Shown: positions 8,288-17,569, numbered from the stretch's first letter. The stretch: DNA of 64,000 nt from Gammaproteobacteria bacterium (GCA_033344735.1 JAWPMW010000001.1:1494171-1558170); one strand, 5' to 3'. Numbers and translations are program-made. Notes: generated by a model from the sequence alone, not told the origin.

Positions 8288-9763
8288 TTGACACAAACCC
8301 CTGTTTTTCTTTGCATCGGCAAAGGTGAGACCGAACAAAAACTTCGCCTCGATCGCGCTAATCGTCACGGACTTATTGCTGGTGCAACAGGTACAGGTAA
8401 AACTGTCACTCTACAGATATTAGCTGAAGGTTTTTCTCAAGCTGGCGTACCAGTATTTGCCGCTGATGTGAAAGGTGATTTGAGTGGAATTAGCCAAGCT
8501 GGCAAAGACAATCCTAAAATGATTGAGCGTGCAGCTGAAACAGGGCCTGAGAATTATACTTTTCAAGGATACCCAACAGTATTTTGGGATTTATTCGGCA
8601 AGAAAGGCCATCCAATTCGCACCACTGTGTCAGAGATGGGTCCTTTATTACTTTCTCAGTTACTAGAACTGAACGATACTCAAGAAGGTGTATTAAATAT
8701 TGCTTTCACCATTGCTGATGATGAAGGCATGTTATTGCTGGATTTAAAAGACCTTCGCGCCATGTTAAATTTTGTAGGGCAACACTCTTCTAGCATTAGC
8801 ACCAAATATGGCAATGTAAGCAAGTCTTCAGTCGGCGCTATACAACGTCGCTTACTAGTGCTTGAAAATGAGGGTGCAAAAAAGTTTTTTGGTGAGCCAG
8901 CACTAGAATTAAGTGATTTCATGCGCTGCGACGATACGGGCAAAGGTAATATAAACATATTATCTGCACAAACATTAATGCAAAACCCGAAATTATATTC
9001 AACTTTTTTGCTATGGCTACTTTCAGAATTATTCGAAGAACTCCCTGAAGTCGGTGACCCAGATAAACCAAAATTAGTTTTCTTTTTTGACGAAGCACAT
9101 TTACTTTTCCAAGATGCCCCCAAATCACTCATCAAGAAAGTAGAGCAAGTTGTGCGTTTAATACGCTCTAAAGGAGTGGGGGTTTATTTTGTTACTCAGA
9201 ATCCTATAGATATTCCTGATTCCATTCTTGGTCAATTAGGTAATCGTGTTCAGCATGCTTTACGTGCATTTACACCTAAAGATCAGAAAGCGGTTAAAGC
9301 TGCTGCACAGACTTTTCGCTCTAACCCTAAGCTAGATGTCAAAGAGGTGATTACACAACTAGGTGTTGGTAAAGCTTTAGTCTCAGTGCTAGATGAAAAA
9401 GGCGCACCAACGATTGTTGAAAAAACAAAAATACGCCCGCCAGAATCTCGCATGGGCCCAGCTATCGCTTCGGAAAGAAAACAAGTTATTAGTGAAAGCC
9501 CTGTATTAGATAAATATGATGTAAGGATAGATAGAAAAAGTGCTTTTGAACTATTATCAGCTAGAGCTGAACAGAACGTTGCTAAAGAGAAAGCCTTAGA
9601 AAAAGAAAGAAAATATAAGAAACCTGCTACAAAAAAACGTCGGTCAAGTAGCAGTCGATCTACCACGAATACTGTCATTCGCAGCGTGACTAAAATCGTA
9701 ACTTCAAGAGTCGGTCAACAACTAGTCCGCGGCATACTCGGTTCTTTTTTCAAAGGCAGATAA
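8288..9763 (+). CDS. HerA-like ATPase, DUF853 (YjgR) family
   Basis: Predicted P-loop ATPase of the HerA/FtsK superclass, 491 residues. Walker A is GATGTGKTV (about residue 31) and Walker B is LVFFFDEAH (about residue 261); the arginine-rich [17 protein letters not shown] block and [11 protein letters not shown] are typical of the DUF853 group. A basic C-terminal tail ([15 protein letters not shown]) ends in a hydrophobic segment. The start is TTG at 8288, supported by a good TTAGGAG ribosome binding site 7 nt upstream. Molecular function is unestablished; DNA or RNA translocation is inferred from fold. It is followed after 16 bp by an unknown gene in the same direction. Confidence 0.88.
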   Translation: MTQTPVFLCIGKGETEQKLRLDRANRHGLIAGATGTGKTVTLQILAEGFSQAGVPVFAADVKGDLSGISQAGKDNPKMIERAAETGPENYTFQGYPTVFWDLFGKKGHPIRTTVSEMGPLLLSQLLELNDTQEGVLNIAFTIADDEGMLLLDLKDLRAMLNFVGQHSSSISTKYGNVSKSSVGAIQRRLLVLENEGAKKFFGEPALELSDFMRCDDTGKGNINILSAQTLMQNPKLYSTFLLWLLSELFEELPEVGDPDKPKLVFFFDEAHLLFQDAPKSLIKKVEQVVRLIRSKGVGVYFVTQNPIDIPDSILGQLGNRVQHALRAFTPKDQKAVKAAAQTFRSNPKLDVKEVITQLGVGKALVSVLDEKGAPTIVEKTKIRPPESRMGPAIASERKQVISESPVLDKYDVRIDRKSAFELLSARAEQNVAKEKALEKERKYKKPATKKRRSSSSRSTTNTVIRSVTKIVTSRVGQQLVRGILGSFFKGR

Positions 9764-9779
9764 ATTAAGGATTTGAATA

Positions 9780-10214
9780 ATGGAAGACACATTAAAAAAA
9801 TTTATTGCTTCTAACCCTGGTGCACTTGATTTAAGTTCACTACGCTACCCTCGCCCTAATGATGATAGTACACAACAAATAATTGAGAATGCACAAGAAA
9901 ATTCTTACCAATCCGCTCGCGCATTATTACAACGCTTATCACAAACTGTGACTGACTGGCGAAAAGAATTAGATGACGATGTTCAACCCGCCATCCTAGC
10001 TATTTTAAATGGTGGGCTTCAAGTTGAAATTGAACGCATGGCTCAGGAAAGCTTCCATGGTATTCGCATTGAAGGATTACTAAATGGTAACCCTTGTATG
10101 CTGCTATCACACCAATCAAGTGTGCAATTATTATGTTTCGTACAAAAAATTGAAAAGGAAAAGCCGCGACGAAAGATAGGCTTTATTATTGATGGAGTAG
10201 AAACAGAAGCATAG
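9780..10214 (+). CDS. Hypothetical protein cotranscribed with the DUF853 ATPase
   Basis: 144 residues, soluble, no signal peptide or membrane segment. The N-terminal half is helical (STQQIIENAQENSYQSARAL), the C-terminal half looks like beta strands (GIRIEGLLNG, VQLLCFVQKIE, KIGFIIDGVE). I do not recognise a family. The 16-bp spacing to the DUF853 gene suggests one transcript and perhaps a shared job. It ends 13 bp before the convergent hydrolase gene. Confidence 0.65.
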   Translation: MEDTLKKFIASNPGALDLSSLRYPRPNDDSTQQIIENAQENSYQSARALLQRLSQTVTDWRKELDDDVQPAILAILNGGLQVEIERMAQESFHGIRIEGLLNGNPCMLLSHQSSVQLLCFVQKIEKEKPRRKIGFIIDGVETEA

Positions 10215-10227
10215 AAAGCGTCTAAAC

Positions 10228-11022
10228 TTAGATATTGAAGATTTTCTTAAGAAAAATTTGTAATTTCTCCCAAGAATCAACATCTGCATCCTGATCATAA
10301 CTTAGTGGCATACTAAACTTTTCAGCAAACATGTCTGCATCTGGGTTAGTAAAACTATGATCTACTGCCTCATAAACAATGACTTCATGCGAGACATTCG
10401 CCGCTAACATTTCACTGCGAAAATCTTCTAACTGCTGCTCAGGAATAAACGCATCATTAGCGCCATGGAACACTATTACTTGCGCTACCACAGTATCTTT
10501 TTTAGCTGGTGTAGATGTCGCTAAGGAACCATGAAAACTAGCCACGCCTTTTAGGTCTACTCCCATACGCGCCATATTTATCACCACCGCGCCACCAAAA
10601 CAGTAACCGATAGCAGCAATTTTTGTTGAATCAACATTATTCAGTTGTTGTACATAGTGTAAAGCTGATAAAAATCTATCTTTGAATGCTTTTTCATCCC
10701 CCATTGCTTCTTGCATGAATTTTTTAGCGTCATCAGGGTGATTGGCTACTTTGCCATCACCGTACATATCTAATGCAAATGCCACATATCCAAGTTCTGC
10801 CAACATATCAGCACGGCGACGCGCGTAATCATTATGCCCCCACCATTCATGTACAACCAATACTGCAGGCTTTTTTTGCTCGCCATCGTCTTGATAAGCG
10901 AGATAACCCTTTAAAGGGTCCCCATTTGACTGATAACTCACCTGCTTACTTACCACTTCAGCATTAAGCATGTGGGCAAAGAAAATCAGAGAGGTCAATA
11001 AAATAAAGCGTAATGTCATCAT
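10228..11022 (-). CDS. Secreted dienelactone hydrolase-family protein
   Basis: Alpha/beta hydrolase of 264 residues with a signal peptide (residues 1-21, cleavage after LNA). The nucleophile elbow is GYCFGG (Cys at about residue 142), the Cys-type nucleophile of dienelactone hydrolases; the acid is near FHGANDAFIP and the histidine is in VDHSFTNP. VVHEWWGHNDYARRRADML is the typical DLH N-terminal block. Substrate is unknown; family members hydrolyse lactones or esters, and the signal peptide places this one in the periplasm. Convergent with the preceding gene. Confidence 0.85.
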   Translation of the reverse strand: MMTLRFILLTSLIFFAHMLNAEVVSKQVSYQSNGDPLKGYLAYQDDGEQKKPAVLVVHEWWGHNDYARRRADMLAELGYVAFALDMYGDGKVANHPDDAKKFMQEAMGDEKAFKDRFLSALHYVQQLNNVDSTKIAAIGYCFGGAVVINMARMGVDLKGVASFHGSLATSTPAKKDTVVAQVIVFHGANDAFIPEQQLEDFRSEMLAANVSHEVIVYEAVDHSFTNPDADMFAEKFSMPLSYDQDADVDSWEKLQIFLKKIFNI

Positions 11023-11256
11023 GCGGATAATTTTATCAGTTAGGCTTAGAATTTGGTTTATTTACTTTAACAGAAAAAATATAAGTAGATGTACTTAGTT
11101 AATATAAGGAAAATAATTACACTTCATCGAGAAAATGTGCACTATTATCACGAGAAATTTTAGAGAAATTTTAATTGAATTGTAAAAATACCATTTAACA
11201 ATAACTTACTCATTCAAAATTACTTATTTATATAATTATTATATATTAAAAATAGT

Positions 11257-11284
11257 TTGACTATTCAATTATATTTAATACAAT
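11257..11284 (+). promoter_or_regulatory. Sigma-70-type promoter candidate
   Basis: TTGACT (11257-11262) and TACAAT (11279-11284) are separated by 16 nt. Each differs from consensus at one position. A start of transcription would fall near 11290, almost at the ATG of the small frame at 11292. In AT-rich sequence such matches arise by chance. Confidence 0.4.
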
Positions 11285-11291
11285 ACGCTTC

Positions 11292-11378
11292 ATGACTGAA
11301 TTCATACTCTACTGGCTTCTGCCAATTGTTGCATTTATTGCATTTTCACTTTGGGCTAACGAAAAGTTATTTAAGTAA
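11292..11378 (+). CDS. Possible 28-residue membrane peptide
   Basis: The frame reads MTEFILYWLLPIVAFIAFSL then ends WANEKLFK. It is one transmembrane helix with a short acidic head and a basic tail, the usual look of small bacterial membrane proteins. No Shine-Dalgarno is present; the promoter at 11257-11284 would give a leaderless transcript. It is the only plus-strand gene candidate in this gap, and random AT-rich sequence also yields hydrophobic frames. Confidence 0.3.
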   Translation: MTEFILYWLLPIVAFIAFSLWANEKLFK

Positions 11379-11401
11379 ATGTTTATATATTAATTATAGA
11401 T

Positions 11402-12757
11402 TTACCTTTCTTGAAAAGCATTCTGAAAACCTCGATAAACTGGCTTCAACAGATAGTCTAAGACTGTTTTTTCACCAGTGCGAATATCAGCTGTAACTGT
11501 CATTCCTGGTATCAATTTATATTTTCCTGGTTTCGGTCCAAGATACTTCTTTGCTAATATGATTTGAGCTTTGTAATAAGGCTGATTTTCCTCGTCTAGG
11601 TAAGTTGACGGGCTTATACGATCAACTTCACCTTCAATCACTCCAAACCTTTGAGGATCATAACTACCCACTTTGATCACAGCTTCCTGACCGACATGCA
11701 CATGACCTATATCTTGAGTCGACACTCTCGACTCAACGATCAGCTCTTTATCCACCGGGACTACTTCCAACAAGATTTGGCTAGGCTCAATCACTGCTCT
11801 AATAGAATTCACAGCCAAATTAGTCACATACCCAGATACTGGTGCTCTGATATGTAGACGATCCACCCGATCTCCAAATTTGATCAATTGTTCTTTTAAC
11901 TCAGCTATCTCTGCAGCTACACTGCCTGTTTCTAATTTAATTTGTTCAATAAACTTATTCTCGATCTCAGATAGACTATCTTGCGCTTCATTAATGGCTT
12001 CTTTAGCAACAGCCACATTTGCATTACTCTGTATATAATCAGTTCTAATTTCTGCCAGCTCAGCTTGACGATCAAGTAAATCTGTTTTTGCCACTACTCC
12101 CTTCTTCACTAATGCAGATCTAATTTTAACTTGCTCTTGCACTACCTCTAACTGTTGCTTCAACGCTTTAGTTCGAGCAGTATCACGCTTTAATTCTTGA
12201 TTTCTTTGATTGATCTTAGTTTGCAATGTCTGCAGCTTCGCTTGCTGGCTTCTTACTTGAGCTTGATATGTTTCATATTCAATCGCTGCTAACTCAGGGT
12301 ACTGGTCCGCATATTGATCGAACTCAGGTTCTACATTTGACAACAATGCTCGCAAACGAATTTGTTTTAATATCATTGATGAGCTACGACTTTTCAATTG
12401 ATCGTAATCAGATTCTATTGCAATGGGTGATACTTCTAACAATATCTCTCCTTTTGAAACCAACTCTCCTTCTCTAACCAATATATCTTCTACAATCCCG
12501 CCTTCAAAATGCTGAACAATATGATTATTACCATGAGGTACAATCTTGCCTTCAGAAATTGCGACTTCATTTACAGGCGTGATATATGTCCAAATAACAA
12601 AGGCCACTACCAACACCACTGTTGCCGCAATTCCGACACTAACCACATAAGGAGCATCAGATTCTTCTAACTGTATGGATTGAGCAATATAGCGGGCTCT
12701 CGCTCTAGGCAATTCAGCTTTAGACTGACTTTTACTTTCATCATAATTATTTGTCAT
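11402..12757 (-). CDS. Type I secretion membrane fusion protein (HlyD family)
   Basis: Periplasmic adaptor linking the ABC exporters to a TolC-like channel. It has one transmembrane helix (about residues 40-62), a biotinyl-lipoyl-like half (HFEGGIVEDILVREGELVSKG), a long coiled-coil hairpin (about residues 90-280), the second lipoyl half (IRAPVSGYV) and a beta-barrel end (GMTVTADIRTGEKTVLDYLL), as in HlyD/LapC/PrtE. I chose the ATG at 12757: GGAG lies 9 nt upstream of it and inside the frame of the alternative ATG at 12772. It overlaps the end of the preceding exporter gene by 11 nt, so translation is probably coupled. Confidence 0.9.
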   Translation of the reverse strand: MTNNYDESKSQSKAELPRARARYIAQSIQLEESDAPYVVSVGIAATVVLVVAFVIWTYITPVNEVAISEGKIVPHGNNHIVQHFEGGIVEDILVREGELVSKGEILLEVSPIAIESDYDQLKSRSSSMILKQIRLRALLSNVEPEFDQYADQYPELAAIEYETYQAQVRSQQAKLQTLQTKINQRNQELKRDTARTKALKQQLEVVQEQVKIRSALVKKGVVAKTDLLDRQAELAEIRTDYIQSNANVAVAKEAINEAQDSLSEIENKFIEQIKLETGSVAAEIAELKEQLIKFGDRVDRLHIRAPVSGYVTNLAVNSIRAVIEPSQILLEVVPVDKELIVESRVSTQDIGHVHVGQEAVIKVGSYDPQRFGVIEGEVDRISPSTYLDEENQPYYKAQIILAKKYLGPKPGKYKLIPGMTVTADIRTGEKTVLDYLLKPVYRGFQNAFQER

Positions 12758-14933
12758 TATTCTTTGCTCCATATAATGCTTTCATTACTTCTTGAGGAGT
12801 TCCTATTCCCTTAATCACCCCTTCGGATATCACAACAACTCTGTCTGCCAACTGCACATGACTAGGTCTATGAGTCACCATCACAATAGTTTGCTTTCCT
12901 TTTCTTTCTGATAATTGTTTTATTAAACGCCGATCACTGACCATATCCAATGACTCGGCAGGCTCATCCATTAACAAAATTGGCGCATGACGAATATAAG
13001 CTCTTGCCAAACAAATTCCATGCACCAAACTCGCAGATAATTTTGCTGAACTGTTCTCACCAACCACTGTGTTAAAACCATCTGGCAAGGCTTCAATTGT
13101 ATCTAACACATCAGCCTCTCTTGCAGCTTGAACAATTTCTTCATTAGTTGCTAATGGATTTGTTAATCTTAGATTTTGAGCAATGGTGCCTTTAAATAAA
13201 GATGGCTTTTGCGGCACATAGGCAATCAATCTTCGCAAATCTATCGCATTGAATTGACGAACATCAGTGCCATCAATAGCTAATACACCACTTTGCGCAC
13301 GATACATTCCTGCGATCAATTTTAATATCGTTGACTTACCCGATCCGTTATCGCCAACGATTGCAACAAACTCATTTGCAGCAATATCTATACTTGCTCC
13401 TAACAAAGCTGCATCTGATTTTGGTCCATACCTGAAACTTACACGATCAAAACGTATGTTCCCTTCTATTTCCGGCATCATTAACTCAGTTTTACTATCT
13501 ACTGTTTCCGTATTAAGTTTCATTAACTGATTTAACTGCTTGACACTTTGCACAACCTGATCAATTTGCAGCATTGATAAGCATATACCCTGTAATGGAG
13601 AAAGCACTCGCCATAGCAAGGCCATAACAGCAATTAGAATGCCAATTGTGATTTCACCATTCATAACTTTAAGCGTACCTATGGTTAACACAGCGATACC
13701 CGCCAGAGTCATCAATGACTGACTTACACTATTTATAACAGAATGCTTCATGGCAGTTTTATAAGATGCAGACATTGCCTGACCTGACACTTCTCGAAAA
13801 TTTTCTTTCCATGTTGCTTCTGCTCCTAAAGCTTTTAATTCTCGCATACCCAGAAACGTATCCATTAACATTCTTTGCCTGGCTGTCCTGGCTTGTCCTG
13901 CATACTTCAGATCTTTACTGAGGCCAGGATAGAAAATCATAGAAATGATCGCATATAGCACCACCATCACTACAGGAACAATGGCAATTTCACCTGCTAG
14001 TAACGCTAATATCGCAATAAAAAATATCACAAATGGTAGCTCTAAAAACAAGCTAGCCGCAGATCCCGAAAACAGATCTCTTACCGACTCAAATTGCTTC
14101 AATCTAGATAACTGTGAAGACACAGTTGCTCGCTCTGTTAACTGAGGTGGCAGGTAAAGTAATTTTTTAAGCGTTTCTACACCAATAATATAATCCAGCC
14201 TTCCAGCAACCATACCTATGGTTTTTGAACGTAAAATTCTAAGCACAAGCTCAATACATAGAGCCACAGACAATCCACCAATTAAATATGGCAAACTTGA
14301 AGTTGATCGCGCCCCTATAACATTGTCGTACACGACCATAATAAAGAGTGGTACTGCAAGCGCAATGATATTTAATACAAACGTCATCGCCAACAAATGC
14401 TTGATTAATTTCTTGAAGTGACTAACCGTATCACCAAACCAACTTTCAGGATTTTGATTACTCAATGGCAACGCATGAGTAGGATGCATGTCTGTGAAAT
14501 AACAAACCTCTCCTGCATACTCGCCAATTTCCTTCTCAACTGATTCCTTTAGATTTGCATCAAACACCAAATAGTGGTCGTCATTCTTTTCTTGAACCAC
14601 CCAAATTTCATTTTGATCACTGATAAACAACGCCGGCAGCAAATCCTCATTGACGTTATCAAGCGTGGTGTGCTCCTGATCACTCTCATAACCCAGAGTA
14701 ACTAATAAATTCCTAAGATCAGTCAGATCCAGATGATCCACATAATGCGGTAGCGCCTCGATTAATTCTCGTTGATAACTTCTCCAACCCAATGCACTTA
14801 ACAAAGGAATAATGCACGCCGCATAAGGAGAAATATAATCGAGATCTTCTACTCTTCCTTCTCGAATAGCGTTACAAAGTTGCTCTGATAGTGGCAGATC
14901 CTGTTCAGATAAATATGTTGTGGAATCACTCAT
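12747..14933 (-). CDS. Type I secretion ABC exporter 1 (728 residues, degenerate signature)
   Basis: Fused exporter: an N-terminal cytoplasmic domain of about 170 residues that resembles a C39-like domain without an obvious catalytic Cys, six predicted membrane helices (about residues 175-440), and the ATPase domain. Walker A is GDNGSGKST (about residue 527) and Walker B is LLMDEPAESLD with an intact catalytic Glu. The ABC signature, normally LSGGQ, reads LSASLVHG (about residue 633). Neighbours are the second exporter 10 bp upstream and the fusion protein overlapping its end. Together they probably export the adhesin and mini-substrate encoded upstream. The degenerate signature suggests it works as one half of a heterodimer. 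Confidence 0.87.
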   Translation of the reverse strand: MSDSTTYLSEQDLPLSEQLCNAIREGRVEDLDYISPYAACIIPLLSALGWRSYQRELIEALPHYVDHLDLTDLRNLLVTLGYESDQEHTTLDNVNEDLLPALFISDQNEIWVVQEKNDDHYLVFDANLKESVEKEIGEYAGEVCYFTDMHPTHALPLSNQNPESWFGDTVSHFKKLIKHLLAMTFVLNIIALAVPLFIMVVYDNVIGARSTSSLPYLIGGLSVALCIELVLRILRSKTIGMVAGRLDYIIGVETLKKLLYLPPQLTERATVSSQLSRLKQFESVRDLFSGSAASLFLELPFVIFFIAILALLAGEIAIVPVVMVVLYAIISMIFYPGLSKDLKYAGQARTARQRMLMDTFLGMRELKALGAEATWKENFREVSGQAMSASYKTAMKHSVINSVSQSLMTLAGIAVLTIGTLKVMNGEITIGILIAVMALLWRVLSPLQGICLSMLQIDQVVQSVKQLNQLMKLNTETVDSKTELMMPEIEGNIRFDRVSFRYGPKSDAALLGASIDIAANEFVAIVGDNGSGKSTILKLIAGMYRAQSGVLAIDGTDVRQFNAIDLRRLIAYVPQKPSLFKGTIAQNLRLTNPLATNEEIVQAAREADVLDTIEALPDGFNTVVGENSSAKLSASLVHGICLARAYIRHAPILLMDEPAESLDMVSDRRLIKQLSERKGKQTIVMVTHRPSHVQLADRVVVISEGVIKGIGTPQEVMKALYGAKNNDK

Positions 14934-14943
14934 CTAATATTCC

Positions 14944-16665
14944 TTATGCAGATAATGATTGCTCATTTGCTTGAGGTTTTTGCTGCCCCTGGCCAGATAG
15001 CCATGGCAGCATTATTAAATCGCCATCTTCGATCATATAATTTCTATTACAGAGTTGAAGAATAGATGGGCGGTGAGAAACAATAATCATGGTGTACTTC
15101 TCTTTAAGTTCAGTAAGTAATTTAATTAACATTTGATCATGCCGTGAATCTAAAGATGAATCTGCATCATCAAATAAAATAATTTTTGGCTCACCGAATG
15201 ACATACAGCCAACCAGCGATCTTACTAATATAATTTGCTGCCTTACTCCAACTGGTAGTGAATCGTAATTTGTTCCACTTACTTTTGTATCCAGCCCTTC
15301 AGGCAATCGCATTATGACTTCAGTCAACCCAATCTTATTAGCAACGTCTAACGCTCGATCAACTGCAGCACCTTCTCTAAACATTGTCATGTTATCGAGA
15401 ATAGTTCCTTCAAAAATTACACCGTGTTGAGGCATATACCCTATTTGTGCTCGCATTGAAGAGCGGTCATGAGTACGTATATCTCTACCATCAATTTTTA
15501 TTACACCTTCGCTTGGAGACATAAAACCCATTAGCAGCTCAATCAACGTGCTTTTACCTGAACCATTTGATCCTGTTATCCCAACAGTTTCTCCTTGCTC
15601 AATTTTAAGTGACACACCTTTAATAAGCTCTTGATCACTTTGATCATGTTTGAAATGAACATTATCAAACTCAATGTCACCATTGATTTGCATTTTGTCT
15701 GATTGATCATCTATAGCTTCAAGTGGAATATCTTTTAATTCCTGAATTTTTTCTTTCGCGATACTGATACCTTGCAGTTGCGTCCATAATCCCATTGCCT
15801 TTAACGCTGGCTGCATGACTCTTCCTGATAGCATAGTTCCTGCTGCAAGAGCTCCCACAGTCAGCTCACCACCAACAACATAGATACTTCCTATCCCAAC
15901 AAAGCACATCATCACAACTTGTGAGAATGTAGCCCCCACACTTTGAATAACACTATTGATATTACTCAAATCATAAATTGACTGAGCAGAGTGACCTTGT
16001 AGTCGCTCGAGGCGTCTCATCATCGGAGCTTCTAAAGCCATAGATTTAACAATATGCATTCCTTGCAATACTTCGATAAGAAAATTTTGTTTTCTTTCTG
16101 ATGCATCAGATTTTTCATTGAGCGTTGCTTTTAATTGCTTACCCATTACATAGGAAACAACCGCAAATATTGCCATTACAGTTAATGGCACCAAAACCAG
16201 CTCTTGTGAAAACACCCAAATTAATGTGAGGAATACAAATACAAATGGCAAATCCACTAGCATAAGAATAGTTTGACCAGAATAAAATTCCCGGATTTGT
16301 TTTACTGCATCGACTTTATTTAAATATCGACCTACTGTCTTTCCTTCGAACTTCACCAAGTCTGCATGCAGTACATGGTCAAGCAATTCCATACTTGTTG
16401 CATGTTCGTATTGCGCACCCTTCCACGCCAAGATTGTTGAGCGCGCAATTCTCAAAAACACTTCGATAACTGTTGCAAATATAAGCGCACTAATCATTAG
16501 TGCAAAAGTATCCAATGCCTTATTTGGAAGGATTCGATCGTACACCTGAAGAATTACCAGAGGCAGCGCGAGCGCGGTAATATTTAATACTATGGAAGCA
16601 AACAGAACATCAGGACGACGCCAATGACTGGGGGCATCTAGGTTTTTATTATTTTTTGAATACAT
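14944..16665 (-). CDS. Type I secretion ABC exporter 2 (573 residues, degenerate Walker B)
   Basis: PrtD-like exporter with no N-terminal C39-like domain: transmembrane region about residues 20-300, ATPase from about 330. Walker A is GSNGSGKST. The signature reads SLPVGVRQQ in place of LSGGQRQ, and Walker B reads IILFDDADSSLD, so the usual catalytic Glu is Asp. The H-loop (IIVSHRPS) is intact. It is first of the three-gene exporter operon; 254 bp separate it from the mini-substrate gene, and a palindrome lies just upstream of its start. Pairing with exporter 1 is inferred from adjacency and complementary degeneracy. Confidence 0.86.
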   Translation of the reverse strand: MYSKNNKNLDAPSHWRRPDVLFASIVLNITALALPLVILQVYDRILPNKALDTFALMISALIFATVIEVFLRIARSTILAWKGAQYEHATSMELLDHVLHADLVKFEGKTVGRYLNKVDAVKQIREFYSGQTILMLVDLPFVFVFLTLIWVFSQELVLVPLTVMAIFAVVSYVMGKQLKATLNEKSDASERKQNFLIEVLQGMHIVKSMALEAPMMRRLERLQGHSAQSIYDLSNINSVIQSVGATFSQVVMMCFVGIGSIYVVGGELTVGALAAGTMLSGRVMQPALKAMGLWTQLQGISIAKEKIQELKDIPLEAIDDQSDKMQINGDIEFDNVHFKHDQSDQELIKGVSLKIEQGETVGITGSNGSGKSTLIELLMGFMSPSEGVIKIDGRDIRTHDRSSMRAQIGYMPQHGVIFEGTILDNMTMFREGAAVDRALDVANKIGLTEVIMRLPEGLDTKVSGTNYDSLPVGVRQQIILVRSLVGCMSFGEPKIILFDDADSSLDSRHDQMLIKLLTELKEKYTMIIVSHRPSILQLCNRNYMIEDGDLIMLPWLSGQGQQKPQANEQSLSA

Positions 16666-16691
16666 TCGTTATTTACCATTAACCTGTATAG

Positions 16692-16710
16692 ATCTATTCT
16701 TAGAATAGAT
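16692..16710. promoter_or_regulatory. Perfect 9-bp palindrome upstream of the exporter operon
   Basis: ATCTATTCT-T-AGAATAGAT, 19 bp, perfect on both arms. It lies 27-45 bp before the exporter 2 start codon on the minus strand. It could be a repressor site or a leader hairpin; with no T-run it is not a terminator. I cannot name a regulator. Confidence 0.4.
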
Positions 16711-16919
16711 ATATCAACGCATAGGCGACTCTAACAAGAATCACCCGTTCGCTTGAGTTAACGGCAATAACTGAAAGTTATTTAGTAACTTAGCCTCTTA
16801 TCTGACAATAAACCGACAGACTAGTCAGTTATAAATTTTGATTTTTATTTTGTATGGATTTTGAAAAATTAATTTTATATTTTTCTTTTTGTCGCTTGAT
16901 TGCTACCGTTCAATTGCGT

Positions 16920-17510
16920 TTACCATTCGATGCATTCAATATTATCAAAGGCAACTTGACTACCATCATCAAATTGAATAATTCCCGATACATCAATACC
17001 CACTTCAAGAGCAATTGTTTCTACATCGTAATTTAGATTTCTATCGCTGGTATTTTCTTTCCATGGATTTAATGAATTTTCTGTATCACCAAGATCTAAC
17101 ACACGTACCCAATCTTTATCTGAAGAATCACCAATAGCAGCATGAAATTCAGATGCTAAATTAACTCGGTCTTCAGCGGTACTGCCATCATAGGTTGTGG
17201 GATTCATCGTAGATTCAGACAATTGCCTACTTTGTACATCATCAATAGGATTGCCGAGTGTTGGTATTATGGATTTCTCCTGAAAGTTTTTTGTTGATTG
17301 TTGCAATAACTCTTTTTCCAATTCATCAATACTGACAATTTCAATTTGATGCTTTTCTGAAATAGTAGAATTTTCATGATCGAGTTCGTGTTGTCCATGC
17401 TCGCTATCATAGTTATTAACCAACTCACTTATGACAACATTATCGACATATTCTGAGTTCTGCGAATCCTCCTTAAATTCAGGATCATCTATTTTATTAT
17501 TTCCAGCCAC
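16920..17510 (-). CDS. Mini-substrate sharing head and tail with the giant adhesin
   Basis: 196 residues, acidic, no repeats and no RTX nonapeptides. The last ~60 residues match the C-terminus of the 3,309-residue adhesin: both contain NPW, then YD(V/I), then DVSG(I/V)IQFDDGSQ and FDNIE-IEW at the very end. This is the likely type I secretion signal. The start is GTG at 17510 with AGGAG 9 nt upstream; the adhesin begins in the same way (AGGAG, CGAC, then a start followed by GCTG). A 21-bp leader block is also shared. It is best read as a head-and-tail paralogue of the adhesin. Whether it is a secreted effector or a decoy/regulator is unknown. Confidence 0.75.
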   Translation of the reverse strand: MAGNNKIDDPEFKEDSQNSEYVDNVVISELVNNYDSEHGQHELDHENSTISEKHQIEIVSIDELEKELLQQSTKNFQEKSIIPTLGNPIDDVQSRQLSESTMNPTTYDGSTAEDRVNLASEFHAAIGDSSDKDWVRVLDLGDTENSLNPWKENTSDRNLNYDVETIALEVGIDVSGIIQFDDGSQVAFDNIECIEW

Positions 17511-17548
17511 TTTGGTCGACTCCTAGTCAATCAGTTTTTAATAGATAT

Positions 17549-17569
17549 ACGCTCCCATTAACTGTATCG
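17549..17569 (-). promoter_or_regulatory. Shared leader block, copy 1 (mini-substrate gene)
   Basis: A 21-bp block, ACGCTCCCATTA then A then CTGTATCG on the plus strand, 39 bp from the start codon. It matches the adhesin leader at 27682-27702 in 20 of 21 positions. A common leader or operator retained after duplication is the simplest reading. Confidence 0.6.

Larger units (their letters stand above)
11023..11401 (+). other. Long AT-rich intergenic region (379 bp)
   Basis: Between the hydrolase gene and the type I secretion fusion-protein gene (both minus strand). Very AT-rich. It contains a strong-looking plus-strand promoter (11257-11284) and a possible 28-codon membrane peptide (11292-11378). 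No RNA gene, terminator or repeat was recognised. Confidence 0.6.

Noticed and set aside
8680-9135. Minus-strand 151-codon frame inside the DUF853 ATPase gene
   Set aside because: It is antisense to a well-supported gene and rich in Ser and Lys from reverse reading.
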